Counted from the stretch's first letter, positions 35,351 through 47,579 are shown. The stretch is 64,000 nt of DNA from Talpa occidentalis (GCF_014898055.3 NW_023601104.1:44265199-44329198); one strand, 5' to 3'. The notes: a model not told the origin generated them from the sequence alone. Made by a program: numbers and translations.

Positions 35351-37084
35351 TATTCAAATAACATGTGCTGGAAGTATATTAAAGTAAGATTCATATGATT
35401 AAATTGAATCTAATAAGTCATTAAACTTATATCATCCATAGATCTAATATATGCCAATATCCTGAATTAATTAAAAATATATGTTCTGATATGCACAATA
35501 GATATAGTTTATACCTTTTTACCAAGACATGAAAATAATATATGAAACATACAGCCTATTATTTTAAATATGATTACTTCAGTTAATAAAATAAATGGGA
35601 ATAAGTGATACTTACAATTACACTGTAGAAAATGCAAAAGAACCAATTATAACAAATAAATATATCATATATTGATAAAATATCCTCTTGCTAGAGATAC
35701 ATAAGTATACTATGTTATGTTCAAACTATAGTCTTAAGATATTAATATTTACTTCTTTAGTACTTTGATTATTGAGTGAAATATTAAGTCTATGCAAGTA
35801 AGGTGGAAAATATCACTTAACATGTGATTTTTTGGGTAATATTTTAAAAAAATTCCACTCAGAATGTAAACAAATTTAATTTACTTGACACTTTTATAAT
35901 AATGAACAGGATGCTGAGAATTATACTCTATTCTCAAAAAAAAAAAAATCAAAACAGTGGGAATAACTACCTTAAGAAATAAGTGGTAGCTGAAATTCTT
36001 TTTAGGAAATCAGACCTCCTCTTTTGACTTTAAAATACCATAACTAGGCATTCAATTAACACAAATAATATTCTAACTAGAACAAAATTTGTACCAAAGT
36101 ATCTCGGTTACAAAGTATAAGGTACAATTCTGAATACATAGAATTCTATCCCTATATTAAACAGAAAACAAAGAAAGGATCTCTAGAAAATGATTTCTTC
36201 CACCCACCTCATTTTACAAGTAAGTAAACTGTGACCGAGAGAGAGGTTTTTATCTGCTTTCATTGAGAATCTACAGGCATAGAGATGTGCACAATTATCA
36301 TTCAACTTAGGACACAGACAGTTATTTAAAACATATGACACTATATTTCATATGATTAAGATTCTGTGAAGATTGAGAGACCCTAATTGCTTGCCATAGA
36401 TACATCTATAGACATCCAAAAAAAAAAATCAGGTAATTATAAAATTATACTATGACTAAAAATGCTAAACAATAAAAGATAACAATTCATATAACATTGT
36501 TTAACAATACACACACAGCTGTTTCTAAAGCTATCTCCTATTCTATAAGCATAAACAGGCTATTACTAACAATAGCAGTCTTGTAAAATTGCTTTTACAA
36601 AAGGAAATAAAGTAATTAAACAGGAGAGACTGAAATACAAGTAGAAGTTCAAATATTTAGTATTTCTCTCTCCCATGTTTTGTGTCAATCTGTTGGAAAA
36701 AACTCAATGTTTCTGAAACAAAGAATCAAAACTAGAGTCTTATCATAAACTGGCTTTGTTGCAAAACTTTCACCAAAACAGTGAAAGTAATAATAAGACT
36801 AAGACATAAAACACTACAAGCAAAACTAATAAGGATGGTCCTGCTGAATTATATAAATTGATTTCTAACTTTAAGAAGACAACTCTAGAATTATATATAA
36901 TATTGGTTTGGTTATTTGAAAATATTTAAAAACAAATTGATTCTTTTGCGTTTCATGAAAAGTATTCAAAAAACACTTTTTTTCATTTGTTCTTAGAATA
37001 AAATAACTTCCCAGGAGTGCATCCATTTGTTTTTCAATTCAGTACCAATTACAAATTAGATGACCTTTAAATAAATTTAAAGCC
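35351..37084. other. 1.7 kb of AT-rich DNA with a possible MIR scrap
   Basis: CCTCATTTTACAAGTAAGTA followed by AACTGTGACCGAGAGAGAGG (36208-36247) resembles the reversed MIR core (cattttacagatgaggaaactgaggc). Nothing else is recognised. Confidence 0.4.
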
Positions 37085-37400
37085 AGAGAGAGCAGCACTA
37101 AGTTTAACTGACTTCAATCATTTCAAAATGGTGCTGCCCAGTTATTTGTTATTCCCTCTAATTAGGTTTTCCAGTCTAGGGTGGGTACACAAGAAACTTA
37201 CAGTCTATGTAGTACTCCTAGTCAGTGTCACTCTGCAGATGGCACAGTGGAGAAATACCTTCTGTACAGGACCATGTACAATCTCTTCTGCAGCTGTCAG
37301 CACCTAGGGGAAAGTGCGCTGTTAAACAGTTGCTGCGTTCCACCTCAGAAGTGGCTGCAATTCGGTGGTGGGTGAAGTGACTCCTGTACATATATACAGG
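37085..37400. other. Unexplained block richer in GC than its surroundings
   Basis: The block stands out from the AT-rich flanks and contains a 64-codon plus frame (37181-37375). It is rich in CAG/CTG-type words and includes GTGCGCTG, GCTGCGTTCC and AATTCGGTGG. I could not match it to a coding exon (no convincing splice pair) and I did not recognise a repeat with confidence. It may be a decayed LTR or ancient SINE, or a conserved noncoding element. Confidence 0.4.
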
Positions 37401-38163
37401 GATGAAAAGTACTATAGAAAATGAAAATATTTAACAACAAAAGTGGCTGTCTGAAAACTGCCACAGTGAAACAGAACACATCATTCAGTTACAAGCAGCC
37501 CTACAGATGGACTACTATTTATAAAAATTGAATGTTAAAAATGATTGAAGGAAAAAAGTAGAAATATAGTTATTTAATTCACAACATAACTACATATTAA
37601 TATTAAAACATATCAAAAAATTAAACCCAAACATTGTATACTGATTTATAACATTTCTAAAGTAATTTTACCTAAAACCAGGCAAAAGTATACACAGCAA
37701 GATTCTCCACTCTGTTCAATTAATTTTATGCTTTTGATTTAGATGATAATTCAAGGGGAGAAACAAAAGAGGTGAGATGTCAGAATTGAAGCATAAGTCA
37801 CATGAAAACATCTAAAAATAAATATTAGAAAAAATATTCTGAAATTCTGCATTACTTTATATTAAAAATATTTTTTGAAATAACTCGTCTTTAAAACTAG
37901 CTATAGTTTAATTATTTTAAATTATAATGGACCTTTAATAAGTGACTTATATAAAATGACAACTTTTCTTCTCCAAAGTCACACTGAATTAGAAATCTAA
38001 ACACAGTCTTCATCCTTAGTCAATATAAATGAATTGACCAAGTACATAACTTTAGAACATTAATACAAAATTATTACTATAGCCCTCATTGTCTATGTGG
38101 TCTTGATGAAATCAGAAAATCAAATTCAAGAACTGTTCTCTGAGAAATACTACTAAATTGCTG
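37401..38163. other. AT-rich DNA, nothing recognised
   Basis: No gene or named repeat seen. Confidence 0.4.
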
Positions 38164-38345
38164 GGCTGGACAGTATTGTCTTTTTAATCGTTTATCTCGA
38201 GATACAGTTCCAATGTTTATACTATTCTGAAGAGATAACCTGTTCAGTTTCAAATTACTTATTATTTAGGGTCCGGAAACCGACTGAGGTGCTTCGTAAC
38301 AAAGTTCAACGAATCTGATCAATAAAAATGTCCCATCCATGAAAC
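38164..38345. other. Unassigned segment with a cluster of CpG dinucleotides
   Basis: Four CpGs fall within about 45 bp (TCCGGAAACCGACTGAGG, then CTTCGTAACAAAG and CAACGAATCTG, 38272-38317). Two more lie upstream (ATCGTTTATCTCGAG, 38188-38202). This is unusual in CpG-poor DNA without a young SINE. No repeat family recognised. Confidence 0.4.
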
Positions 38346-38559
38346 TTTCTGAATCTTACATGACATAACAGGACTTGTTAATTTTGGTATACGCTTAGTG
38401 GAGTTAGAGATAACTGATAATTTCCTTCCAGTTTTCAGAAATTCTCTCTATAATAAGGCATGATATAAAGATATATTCCTTTAAATGACATGAAAAGATG
38501 GTGTAGATGAAGGAAAAAAGTAGAGTTTCCCAGTCTCTTTATTAAAAGAAGACATAGAT

Positions 38560-38735
38560 AAGGGATTCCCAATCTACGGTCCATGTATGGCATTTAGGGG
38601 ATCTAAGAATTCCACAAAATTGCATACTAAAATAAAGACATAGTATATAACCTGTAAGTACATTTTATTAGAGTAAATGGACCATAAGTTTTTGTTAGGT
38701 TCTCAAAATGCTCAAAAATCTCCTTTCAATAATAT
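38560..38735. mobile_element. Possible hAT-type (MER3/MER5-like) DNA transposon fragment
   Basis: GGGATTCCCAATCTACGGTC, then TTAGGGGATCTAAGAATTCC, AATTGCATACTAAAATAAAG, AAATGGACCATAAG and TTAGGTTCTCAAAATGCTC loosely follow a mammalian hAT nonautonomous element (cacggaccc..., aaattgtatgcaaa..., gatggacca..., agattctcaaagggg). Confidence 0.4.
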
Positions 38736-40089
38736 AAGGAAATGCTGAGGATACCCAACTGAAAAAGCAGCAGTAAACATGTAATTCTCACCAGCTGTTT
38801 CTTCTTATGAGTAGCAGACACAGGGATGTTCCAAGAACTAGATAAAATAACCCTCATAAAGCACATGGTACAATACCTGACCTATTATCATCAGTAGTAA
38901 TAATTGTTCAAAAGAGCTATGTGAAACAACTAAAACTTACTGTAGTATACCATCTTTGTTTACTGCTACATAGTTTCATAATACTAATTTTATTTAGCTA
39001 TATCTTCTTAAAGAGAACAGTATCACAGTTATAAATTTCTTCATTATTTTAGATACAAAAATGTTAAGTACAAGTTTTGGAACAATGCTACATACATACA
39101 CCCAGAGTTTTCACTTTCTAAAAAGTCACATAGGTCCCTTCTGTGACTACACTTACTTGGAACAGGTTCAGGTATAGAAAGTTCTGGCTTTAGTTATTGA
39201 TATGCAATAATTTTATTTCCTTTATCAGTTTTTTCTTTCATTCACACAATAAAATACAAACAATCTAAATTTGATAATCAAACAAGGGACCACAGTTTCT
39301 GAAAAGGCTATATACACTTAACACTTTTCTTTGACAAATCATTTTGCCTCCTCCTCTCAGTTTGCTGAAGGTAAATGATCAATAAATATTCATACATGTA
39401 CATCCAATATATCCAGTAAAAAGCAACATGAGTTACAAAATGTGGATTACCCTTACCTTTCAAAATGGATTCTCGTTATTACAAACAATTTTACAAAATA
39501 GTGTTTATGGTGCTCTTTAAGATTATGTAATCTTCAAATACTGATCAAAAAAAGACAAATGACTCTTACTAAGTATTACTCAGTGAATAACAGATTTGCT
39601 AATACATATTAAGAGCATAAATTGGAACTATATAATTGGTCCCAAACAATTTCAAATGCAAAGAATCTTTTCTCTAGTCTTCTCATGATAGGAGTTACTT
39701 TAGATATTCATGACTAATAAGACCTATGGCAGAAAAGTAAAGGAGATAAGACTTTAAGCAAAGGTATAGAAGAAAGAGATACATGTTAAACATTCAGAGT
39801 ACTGCTATGCATAGTATTAAGAGTAAAAGTAAGGGTCACTCAGGAGAAGCACAACAGGCATAATCCCAGTTATGCTAATGAATTTTTGAATATTTCTTCC
39901 AAAATATTGATAAGCATATACAAAACCACTCCAGCAGCAGCACGGAAGATGAACTAGAGGTTTCAATTGGGATGATAACAGGAATATATGGCTAGGAATA
40001 AAAGATCAATTAAAAATAGTACTATGTAAAACACTAAAAGAGTAAAAATTGTGGGATGTCAGAGCCATATATAAAATTTGAGTACTAGA
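38736..40089. other. AT-rich DNA, nothing secure
   Basis: The segment near 39850-40050 may contain a trace of an old L1 3' end. No gene seen. Confidence 0.4.
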
Positions 40090-40770
40090 AGCTAGCATTC
40101 ATCCATTCACTAATTGATTCACTAATAAAAATATAAATTGTCTCAAATGGGTCAGATACCATTTAGGCACTGGGTAAAAGCACTAAACAAAGAAGTAAGC
40201 AATTTGCCCTCTCATGATTACATGCTAATGGAAGATACAGATAATAAACTCTTAAATATACATACACTGCATGGAAATGGTTCATGCATAAAATAAAATA
40301 AAGCAAGTTATGGCAACAGAGTAACAAATAGACTATTTTAATGGAGTAGTCAGAGAAAACCTAGGGAAGCAGCAATATTTAAATGAAAAAATGAGATGAC
40401 GTGAGTCCACAGACCATTTGAGGGAAGAATACTGCAGATAAATAGAACAGTGAAAGCAAAGCACTGAATCAGGAACAAGTGATCAAAATTTTAAACTGTG
40501 GTCAGTTCATGTCTGCTCTTGCAGATATATTAAGGACTTTGGATTTTTAAAAAAACAGAGAAAGTCACTGTAGTGTTTTGACTGGTGGATTGAAATAATC
40601 TATTTAATCTCTTAAATGTTGGGGTGGAATCGATAGTAGCTAGTAAGAATGGAAGTACTAGCAAACATAACAGGATATCAGGTGGGACTTTACCCATGAA
40701 CAGGAATTGGCAACTAGAATGCAAGAATAGCAACAAAGAATCATCAGTCAAGAACACCACATTCAGAAGA
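40090..40770 (-). mobile_element. L2-like LINE, minus strand
   Basis: CATTCATCCATTCACTAATT, CATTTAGGCACTGGGTAAAA, ATTTGCCCTCTCATGATTAC, ATATTTAAATGAAAAAATGA, AACAGTGAAAGCAAAGCACT, TATTAAGGACTTTGGATTTT and GAATCGATAGTAGCTAG follow reversed L2-like order (tcattcattca, caggcactgttct, tgccctcatggagct, aacagcaagtgcaaaggc, ttaaggagtttggatttta). The 76-codon minus frame at 40530-40760 is within it. Confidence 0.65.
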
Positions 40771-42859
40771 CAGTTTAATTAAAAACCAACTACTCTATAA
40801 CTAAAACATCTTTACCTTCCTCAGTCCCTCTCTATTTTAAAACTCCAGACACCCCACCCCATCTTGAGTGAGTCAATCTTCAGAATTTGCTTCACTGACT
40901 TAATGTAGCTGGGCAGTATTGTTGCCAGTTCAAATCAAGCAGAGTGGATGGAAAAGATTAACAAGAAGAAGCGACTGGCATCTCATCTCAGCTGGAGAGG
41001 TCAGGTTTACACTTGCTTAACAAGCTATGCCCACTCATCTCCCATGATTATTTGAGGAGTAGAAACAAAGATTTAGGGTTGGTAACTGGGGTAGAAAACT
41101 GGAGTCACTGTAATAGTGTTTTGACTGTGAAAGTAGGTAGTCAAAAGGTGGCCTCTAAGCAAAGGAGATCTGAGCAGCCACAAGGTGTGGGTACACTGGA
41201 GTGGTAGGAACTAAGAATAAAAATAGACAAGCCAGAAGAGACTGGTGTGACATTATGACAAAACCTTACAATGCCCTCCCTGCAAAAAGTTTTACATGTA
41301 CTGCAATGGAGAGCTGGTATTTGTCTCTCCCCATGGGAGAGATTAAAGTATAATCAATGTTAGGCAAAGAAGCAGATGCAAAAAAAAAAAAAAAAGGAAA
41401 AAAGTGCCACTTAAATTAAGAAAACCTGCTCCCTTCTAATCTTTCTCTTCCAGCACCAGTCCCAGGAAAAGAAACTTGAATATAAAAGAAAAAAGCAGAT
41501 GACTTTCCATTCAAAGTGACAAAGTAAATGAGTAGAGTCAGTTCTTTCCACACTCCAATCTCCAGAAAAGGCAAAGTGGCACTGAGCACAAGAGGAAAAG
41601 CAGGTTTTTAAATTGGGCAATAAGCATAAAGTTCAAGTTAGTCATATTAAACTGATTTTCTGAAGTATCAAAAAAAATTATGGCATTTTCTTGAGATGAG
41701 TTAAGAAACATGTTAGAAAATGTAATTTGATAAAACATAAACTAAAGGTCTATTGAGAAAAATATTCCTTGTTTGCATTCCCACTTTATTTTCCATCTCA
41801 ATTCATATTATATATTCAAAAATGTTAAGAACCAATGAGCAAGTAAGTCATTCTGACTTTTCATGTCTCTAAACATTCTTAGGAATATCAGACTGAGAGC
41901 CTGCATTATCATATTCTTATTTCTTAGTCTTACTAAGCCATTACATAACTATAGATATTTTATAAGGTATTCCTTATGACTTTCCCTTGTATAAAAACTA
42001 CAGAAATATTTTTGAAGATTTATAAATAATAGCAGGTTTATTATAACACTAACAAATATAAATATGGCCTACATTTGTGGAGAATATCAGGCTGATTGAA
42101 GCTAAAAAAAACCACAAAACTTCCAAATAACACACCAAACTGAAAAGCATTCAGAACAAAAAGGCAAGGGGAAAGAAAAAGCAAAGAAAACAGTTTAGAA
42201 GGTTTAGTTTTAATGCTTAAATATTTATATTAGTGCAACCTAAAATACAATTTGAGAATATTCTAATCTGACTCATAGCTAAATAACTTACAATCTTTCC
42301 CTAAATTAAATCATGCTCTTTCCAATCATTTAATATTTAATGGAAATTCTCTAAAACCTCAGGTATATATTTTTAAATATATCAGTATCTCACATGAGTT
42401 GATTATGCATAATCTCTGTTTAAATGTACTTTTAGGAAACACAGAGTCACACTACTTTGATCTTTTTAACTCTGTATGTAATGCTTCAATTCATTTTACA
42501 ACACTCATCATCCCATATTATGCCCTGTATATTCAGCATATCAGTCCTTAGAGATTTAACAGTGAAGAAAAAGTAAATCACAGTTGTAATGCTCATAAAA
42601 CTCTAATTTATAGTTTTTCTAGTCTACTTTTTCATAGGATTTAAGAATGAATATTATCAGCTACAAGTTAATTTGGAAAGTATAAGAAACAGCATACAAA
42701 TTTAAGAAAGTCAAACTTACATGTTAATTCACTATTAGTAAGCAAAGTCACCCAGGCTGTGAACTCACTATTATTAACCACATTAGAAGAATACTATCCA
42801 ACTTCAAGACTTACTTTGAACCTATAGTAGGATATTGGTGAAAAAACAAAACAAAACAA
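40771..42859. other. 2.1 kb without recognisable gene or repeat
   Basis: It has a poly-A run at 41380-41395. The short frames at 41013-41207 (+) and 41411-41738 (-, two) show no family features. Confidence 0.4.
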
Positions 42860-43428
42860 ATTGATCAGTGTAAAAGAATAGTTCAGAAATAAATGCATAG
42901 AAGTAACTGGTTTTTGGCAAAGGAGCAAACAAAATTCAGAGGAGGAAGAATAGTTTTCTCAACAAATGGTGCTAGAATAAATTAGACTTTTCCATGCAAA
43001 AATAAATAAGATTCTAGACACAGACATAAATCTTTGATAAAAATGAGCCCAAAAGGGATCAAAAACAAAACAAAAACTCCTAGAATATGACATAGGAGAA
43101 ATAGGTGCTCTTAGGATTGATAATGGCTTTTTAGATTTAACACCAAAGTATACTCCATGTAAGAAAATTGATGAGCTGGACTTAATTAAAATTAAAAACT
43201 TCTACTAGGCAAGAAATACCATTCAGGGAATAAAAAAACAAGCCAGAGATAGGAAGAAAATATTCCACAAAACACCAAACTGATAAAGTAACCTAAAGAT
43301 GCAAAGATCTCTTAAAATTTAATAACTAGAAAACCCAATTAAAAAGTAAGCAAAATAAATGAACAGATACCTTACCAAAAATATAAACTGGTAGCAAGTA
43401 AGGATATGAAAAGATGCTGAATATCATG

Positions 43429-43856
43429 TGTATCCATTTGTTAGAGTTGCCATAATAAAGTAACACAAACTCAATGGCTTGAACAACAGAAATTGTCTCA
43501 CAGTTTTGGAGGCTACAAGTTTGAAATCTAGGTTTTGGCAGGGTGGTTTCTTTCTGAGGCTGTGAGGAAAGGACAGTTTCCAGTCTCATTCTTTGCTTAC
43601 AGATGGCAGTCTTCATGTTCCCATGGCATTTTTCCTGTATGCGTATCTCTGTGTTCAAATTTCCCCTTTTTCTAAGAACACTAGTCATAAATGGTTGAGA
43701 CCCACTGTAATAACCTTGCTATGACTTGACTCTATAAAGAACTGATCTCTCAATAAGGCCTCATTCTGAGATACTAGGGTGGGGTGGACGGGGTAGGAGG
43801 GTTAAGACCATAACATAGAGATGGGGGCGGTGGGCGACACACTTCAACCCATAAAA
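43429..43856 (-). mobile_element. MLT1-type (ERVL-MaLR) solo LTR, minus strand, nested in L1
   Basis: On the plus strand the reversed MLT1 order is clear: TGTATCCATTTGTTAGAGTT, GCTTGAACAACAGAAATTGT, CTCACAGTTTTGGAGGCTAC, GGCAGGGTGGTTTCTTTCTG, AAATTTCCCCTTTTTCTAAG, AATAAGGCCTCATTCTGAGA and ending ACTTCAACCCATAAAA. Flanking L1 sequence continues on either side (AATATCAT left, ATCATTAG right). No internal retroviral genes are present, so it is a solo LTR. The 120-codon minus frame at 43326-43688 is LTR plus L1 sequence. Confidence 0.9.
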
Positions 43857-44289
43857 ATACATCATTAGAGAATTTCAATAAGACAACAAGACACCATGAC
43901 AAACCTATTAGAATAGCTAAAATCAAAAACACTGACACCAAATATTAATGAGGATATAGAACAATAAGCACTCTCATTCTTTGCTAGTGGGAATGCAAAA
44001 TGGTACACCCATTTTGGAAAACAGTTTGGCAGTTTCTTTCAAAACCAAACATACTCTTACCATGTGAACCAGTAACAACACTCACTGGTATTTAGCCAAA
44101 TGAATTGAAAGCTCATATATATAAACAAATGTTTATAGATGTTCTATTCACAACTGCCAAACCTTAAAAGCAACCAAGATGCCCTTCATAGGTCAATGAA
44201 CAAACTGTGGTACATCCATACTGTGATTAAAAGAAATGAGTTACTGGGTGACAAAAAGTCACAAAGGACCTTAACTGTATAATGAAAAA

Positions 44290-44370
44290 GTATCGAGTTT
44301 GAGGTTACATTTTTAAAAATATTCATGCTATACTTACTTTAATCTTCTAAAGTACTACCTGATGATGTTA
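44290..44370 (+). repeat. 81-bp segment inserted in L1, near-copy of 45367-45455
   Basis: L1 sequence stops at ...AATGAAAAA and resumes at GCCAATCTGG. Between them lies GTATCGAGTTTGAGGTTACA...CTACCTGATGATGTTA, which is not L1. It aligns along its length with 45367-45455; the first 25 bases are identical, with a few substitutions and one 8-base gap after that. Confidence 0.85.
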
Positions 44371-44750
44371 GCCAATCTGGAAATTATGATAACTGTATGA
44401 CTCCAAGTTTTGACACTGTGGGAAAGGTAAAACTACTAAGACAGCAGATGCATGGGGATGCAGTAGATGCATGGGGAAGGAAAAAGTGATGAATAGGTGG
44501 AATGGGGGGGTTTGGACAGTGAGACTGATCTGGATGATACTGTAGTAATAGATATGTTATTTATTAATTGTCACTGAATGTAAATCACAGAATAAACCCT
44601 AATGTAAACTACAGACTTCAGTTCACACTAATGTATGAATATTGGTCCATCATTTGTAACAACAGGAAAAACAACAGGAATTGGGGAAAATCTAGTATAT
44701 GACAACTCCCAGAACATACCTAAGGCATAATACTGCTCTAAAAATGGAGA

Positions 44751-45366
44751 TTAGGGTAATCAATAAGGTGTAGAAAAATTACATGGAAATAGAAATAAGC
44801 CCAAAAAGTCTAGATGCAAATAGAGAAAAAGATATTTTCAGCAATAGTTAAGAAAGTATAGGTACCTTTTAAAAGATACATTATATCTCATTTTAAACTA
44901 TGGTGATTTGAGTACAATGTAGATAGAGACAATGGTAACATTGTTACAATGGCAGAGTTTTTCAAGGTAAATCTTATGTGTTTATTTTTCCATTGACCTT
45001 TATTTGTAAAACTGTATTTTTACAGTAAATATACAGCTGTATTTTTCAGGCTACTAACACTTGCAGTGGAATATAATGAAGGAACACAATAAGGACTTCA
45101 CATATTCACAGTAAGAAACATATCTAAACACACAGCTACCCAAACTTTTCATCACACAAAAGTAACATTTCATTTCTAGGATAAATGAACATATTAAGCT
45201 ATATGTTTATAAAGGTAATTTGTGCCATAATACTCAATAAAAGTGCAATCTATAAATAGGAAATGTTATAACTGGGAAATAGGTTTAAATAGGCCAAGTC
45301 ATTTTGTTAGATATAACAATGTGCTATTTTAATTTCAGAAACCCAGATAATGCCATGGATAAAACA
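44751..45366. other. Unassigned AT-rich DNA
   Basis: No gene or named repeat seen between the L1 3' end and the duplicated segment. Confidence 0.4.
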
Positions 45367-45455
45367 GTATCGAGTTTGAGGTTACATTTTTTAAAATATT
45401 CATATGATACTTACTTAAATCATTCTAAAATTTCCCAGCCTACCTGATGATATTA
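45367..45455 (+). repeat. Second copy of the 44290 segment (89 bp)
   Basis: It starts GTATCGAGTTTGAGGTTACA and ends CTACCTGATGATATTA. It lies in sequence that I cannot assign to a repeat, so it is the likelier source of the copy in L1. Read on the minus strand it contains two 5'-splice-like words (CAGGTAGG and AAGTAAGT); no exon could be supported. Confidence 0.8.
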
Positions 45456-46099
45456 GAATGGAATGAGGAGAGACCTTTTCAGCAACTGAAAATGAAAACT
45501 TCTGACTAAAGGAACTAAAGGATAAGTTTTCCCTCCTTGCATACATATTATACACCTTACTTGGATACAACAGAAAATTTATAGGGACAAGGTGATCTTA
45601 AATTACTATAAGACAATTCATTCTTCTCTTTATTTTCCAATATTCTTTAATAACATTTTATGGCTTTAATGGATCTTTCATAGAAAAGAGAAGTAACCAT
45701 CAATTTTTGGAAAATATAGAATATCCTGATAGTTAACATAATTAGACTTATAAAGTTGATTCGGAATCCAGTAACAGAATTTATTCTTATTGGTTAGTAA
45801 ACATTTTGTTGATTATTTATCGTAACTCTGTGGAAAATACTATATCCCCATTTTTAAAAATATGTGATAATTATAAACTTTATATCATTTTTATATAATG
45901 TAAAGATTTGTATTTGAGAATCTCAATTGCTGTGAACATTTCTAAATTCAAAATTCATGAATATTCAAGACAGATCATATATCAAATATAAGTATGTATA
46001 ATTTAGATACATATATACTTACATACTCAGTTATATACATATATGAATCTAGGCATATACATGCAGAAACTGAAACATATATATGTATCACACTACACA
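45456..46099. other. Unassigned AT-rich DNA
   Basis: Nothing recognised. Confidence 0.4.
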
Positions 46100-46270
46100 T
46101 ACATTAAGTCGGGCAAATCACATAATTCTTCGTGCCATCCTTTCCTCATAGGATTATGTGAACTAATTCAGTAAAAAATGGAAAGCAAATAGTCGTTATG
46201 ATTGTTCTTGGCTCATACATTTATATAATTACTGTTAATATCATTACCATTATCATCATCACTGTTTTTC
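46100..46270 (+). mobile_element. MIR SINE, plus strand, decayed
   Basis: TAAGTCGGGCAAATCACATA, TCCTTTCCTCATAGGATTAT, GTGAACTAATTCAGTAAAAA and TTACTGTTAATATCATTACC follow the MIR order (cttgggcaagttactt, tttcctcat, gaggattaaatgagttaat, gttattattattatcatt). Confidence 0.6.
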
Positions 46271-47020
46271 TACTACTGTTAAGTTTAAAATACAAGCATT
46301 CTCAGTATCTCTAAGAATATGATTTTGAAATGCTGTATGACTTGAATAAGCTGAAAAAGTTTGAAAACTCCTGCCACTGAAACAGAAAAAAAGCATGAAA
46401 TTATACTTGGGAATTTAGAAAAAAGAGGAAAAACTGAGAGCAGGGACTATATTTTGTCACAAAATACTTTGAACCTTCATGATTTGAAAATCTATTTGCA
46501 TGTCATATGAGATCTGTGAGTAGAGATAATAGAAATGCATCCTATCCCAAACCTTCTTTATTCTTTAATAGCAGCAGCTGACACAGGAGAATAATTTCCT
46601 GCTTCACAGTGCTGATAGAACATCACCTAGATTCAGAAATTATATCCCCAGCAGGAAAGCAATAGGTTTGTGTCTACACTGGAGAAAGAGAAAGACAGAA
46701 ATATTACACAAAACAGAAATGATTTATTGCTATTATCTTAAAAGAAAAATCAAACTATTCAATAGAATTTATTCTTAAGGGTGACACTACGAAGAATTAT
46801 ATTTATTTCAAGTCTTTGGCCATAATATTATTAATGAAATAAAAATTTTCTTGATATATAATCTTTAAATCTTACAAATACATTTATACTTACTGAAAGT
46901 TTTAAACAAATAACAAATTTTAATAAGATGAACTAAAACCTAGGAGTCTAATATACTAAATTATTCCAAGTGTGTTAGAACACTGTGTCCTACTTCTATG
47001 TGTAAACATGAATTTAAAAA
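46271..47020. other. Unassigned AT-rich DNA
   Basis: The segment 46565-46700 is a little richer in GC (GCAGCAGCTGACACAGGAGA), without a recognisable feature. Confidence 0.4.
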
Positions 47021-47030
47021 AATTAACAAG

Positions 47031-47304
47031 AGGGCCTCCCTGGCGGCGCAAGGGGTTAAGCACTGCACTATGAAGCAATCTGCAGCCTCTGCAGCATGAG
47101 TTTGATCCCCCAGCTAGCCAGGGAGCAACTCACATGGTACAGCAGACCTCTCCTGACTCTCCTGCTGCTCCCCTCAGCAGTGTGTTTCAGTCAGTCTGCC
47201 TGTTCTGTTTCCACTCTGTCTCTAGTGAATTCTCTCATCCCCTGCATCTCTGGCCTGTACCCCAGATCTTCTATGTATAAATAAATCTTTAAAAAAATAA
47301 AATA
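47031..47304 (+). mobile_element. tRNA-derived SINE, full length
   Basis: It starts AGGGCCTCCCTGGCGGCGCA, with a B-box-like GAGTTTGATCCCCCAGC. The body is complete and the tail reads ATAAATAAATCTTT plus A-rich sequence. Flanks AATTAACAAG (47021-47030) and AATTCACAAG (47305-47314) form a 10-bp duplication with one mismatch. The 62-codon frame inside is not a gene. Confidence 0.92.
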
Positions 47305-47579
47305 AATTCACAAGAATGGTGGTAACAATTAACAGTTTACATTAAAATTCTGTTATCAGAAAAGATCATTTTTCACTAAACAGTAAGGTTCTCTCTCCAC
47401 ACGTGTGCTGTCTCTCTTTTGTGCATGTATATACAGCTTATTTCCAAGCTACTAGGATTTCCTCTAATTTAGTTATATGAAAATCTACTGATTTGCCTTA
47501 TTTAAGGCAATTTTTAAGATGCACATTAGTTTAAGTAACTCTAGACATCATGAAGAAGTGTTGCAGACTTCAGGTCTAC

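Larger units (their letters stand above)
42860..44750 (+). mobile_element. LINE-1 (ORF2 3' part and 3' UTR), interrupted twice
   Basis: ATTGATCAGTGTAAAAGAAT, GGTTTTTGGCAAAGGAG, TTTCTCAACAAATGGTGCTA, ACTCCTAGAATATGACATAG, GAGCTGGACTTAATTAAAAT and AAAGATGCTGAATATCAT form the left part. ATCATTAGAGAATTTCAATA, AATGGTACACCCATTTTGGA, ATTTAGCCAAATGAATTGA, TGAACAAACTGTGGTACATC and CCAATCTGGAAATTATG continue it, and the 3' UTR includes GAATAAACCCTAATGTAAAC and ends near CTGCTCTAAAAATGG. An MLT1 LTR (43429-43856) and an 81-bp foreign segment (44290-44370) interrupt it. No intact ORF. Confidence 0.9.

Noticed and set aside
43326..43688. 120-codon minus frame
   Set aside because: It consists of MLT1 LTR and L1 sequence; LTRs of this family carry no gene.
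45341..45460. Possible duplicated minus-strand exon, because both copies of the 81/89-bp repeat contain 5'-splice-like words
   Set aside because: No upstream acceptor or coding frame is evident, and one copy clearly interrupts L1, so a copied noncoding segment is simpler.
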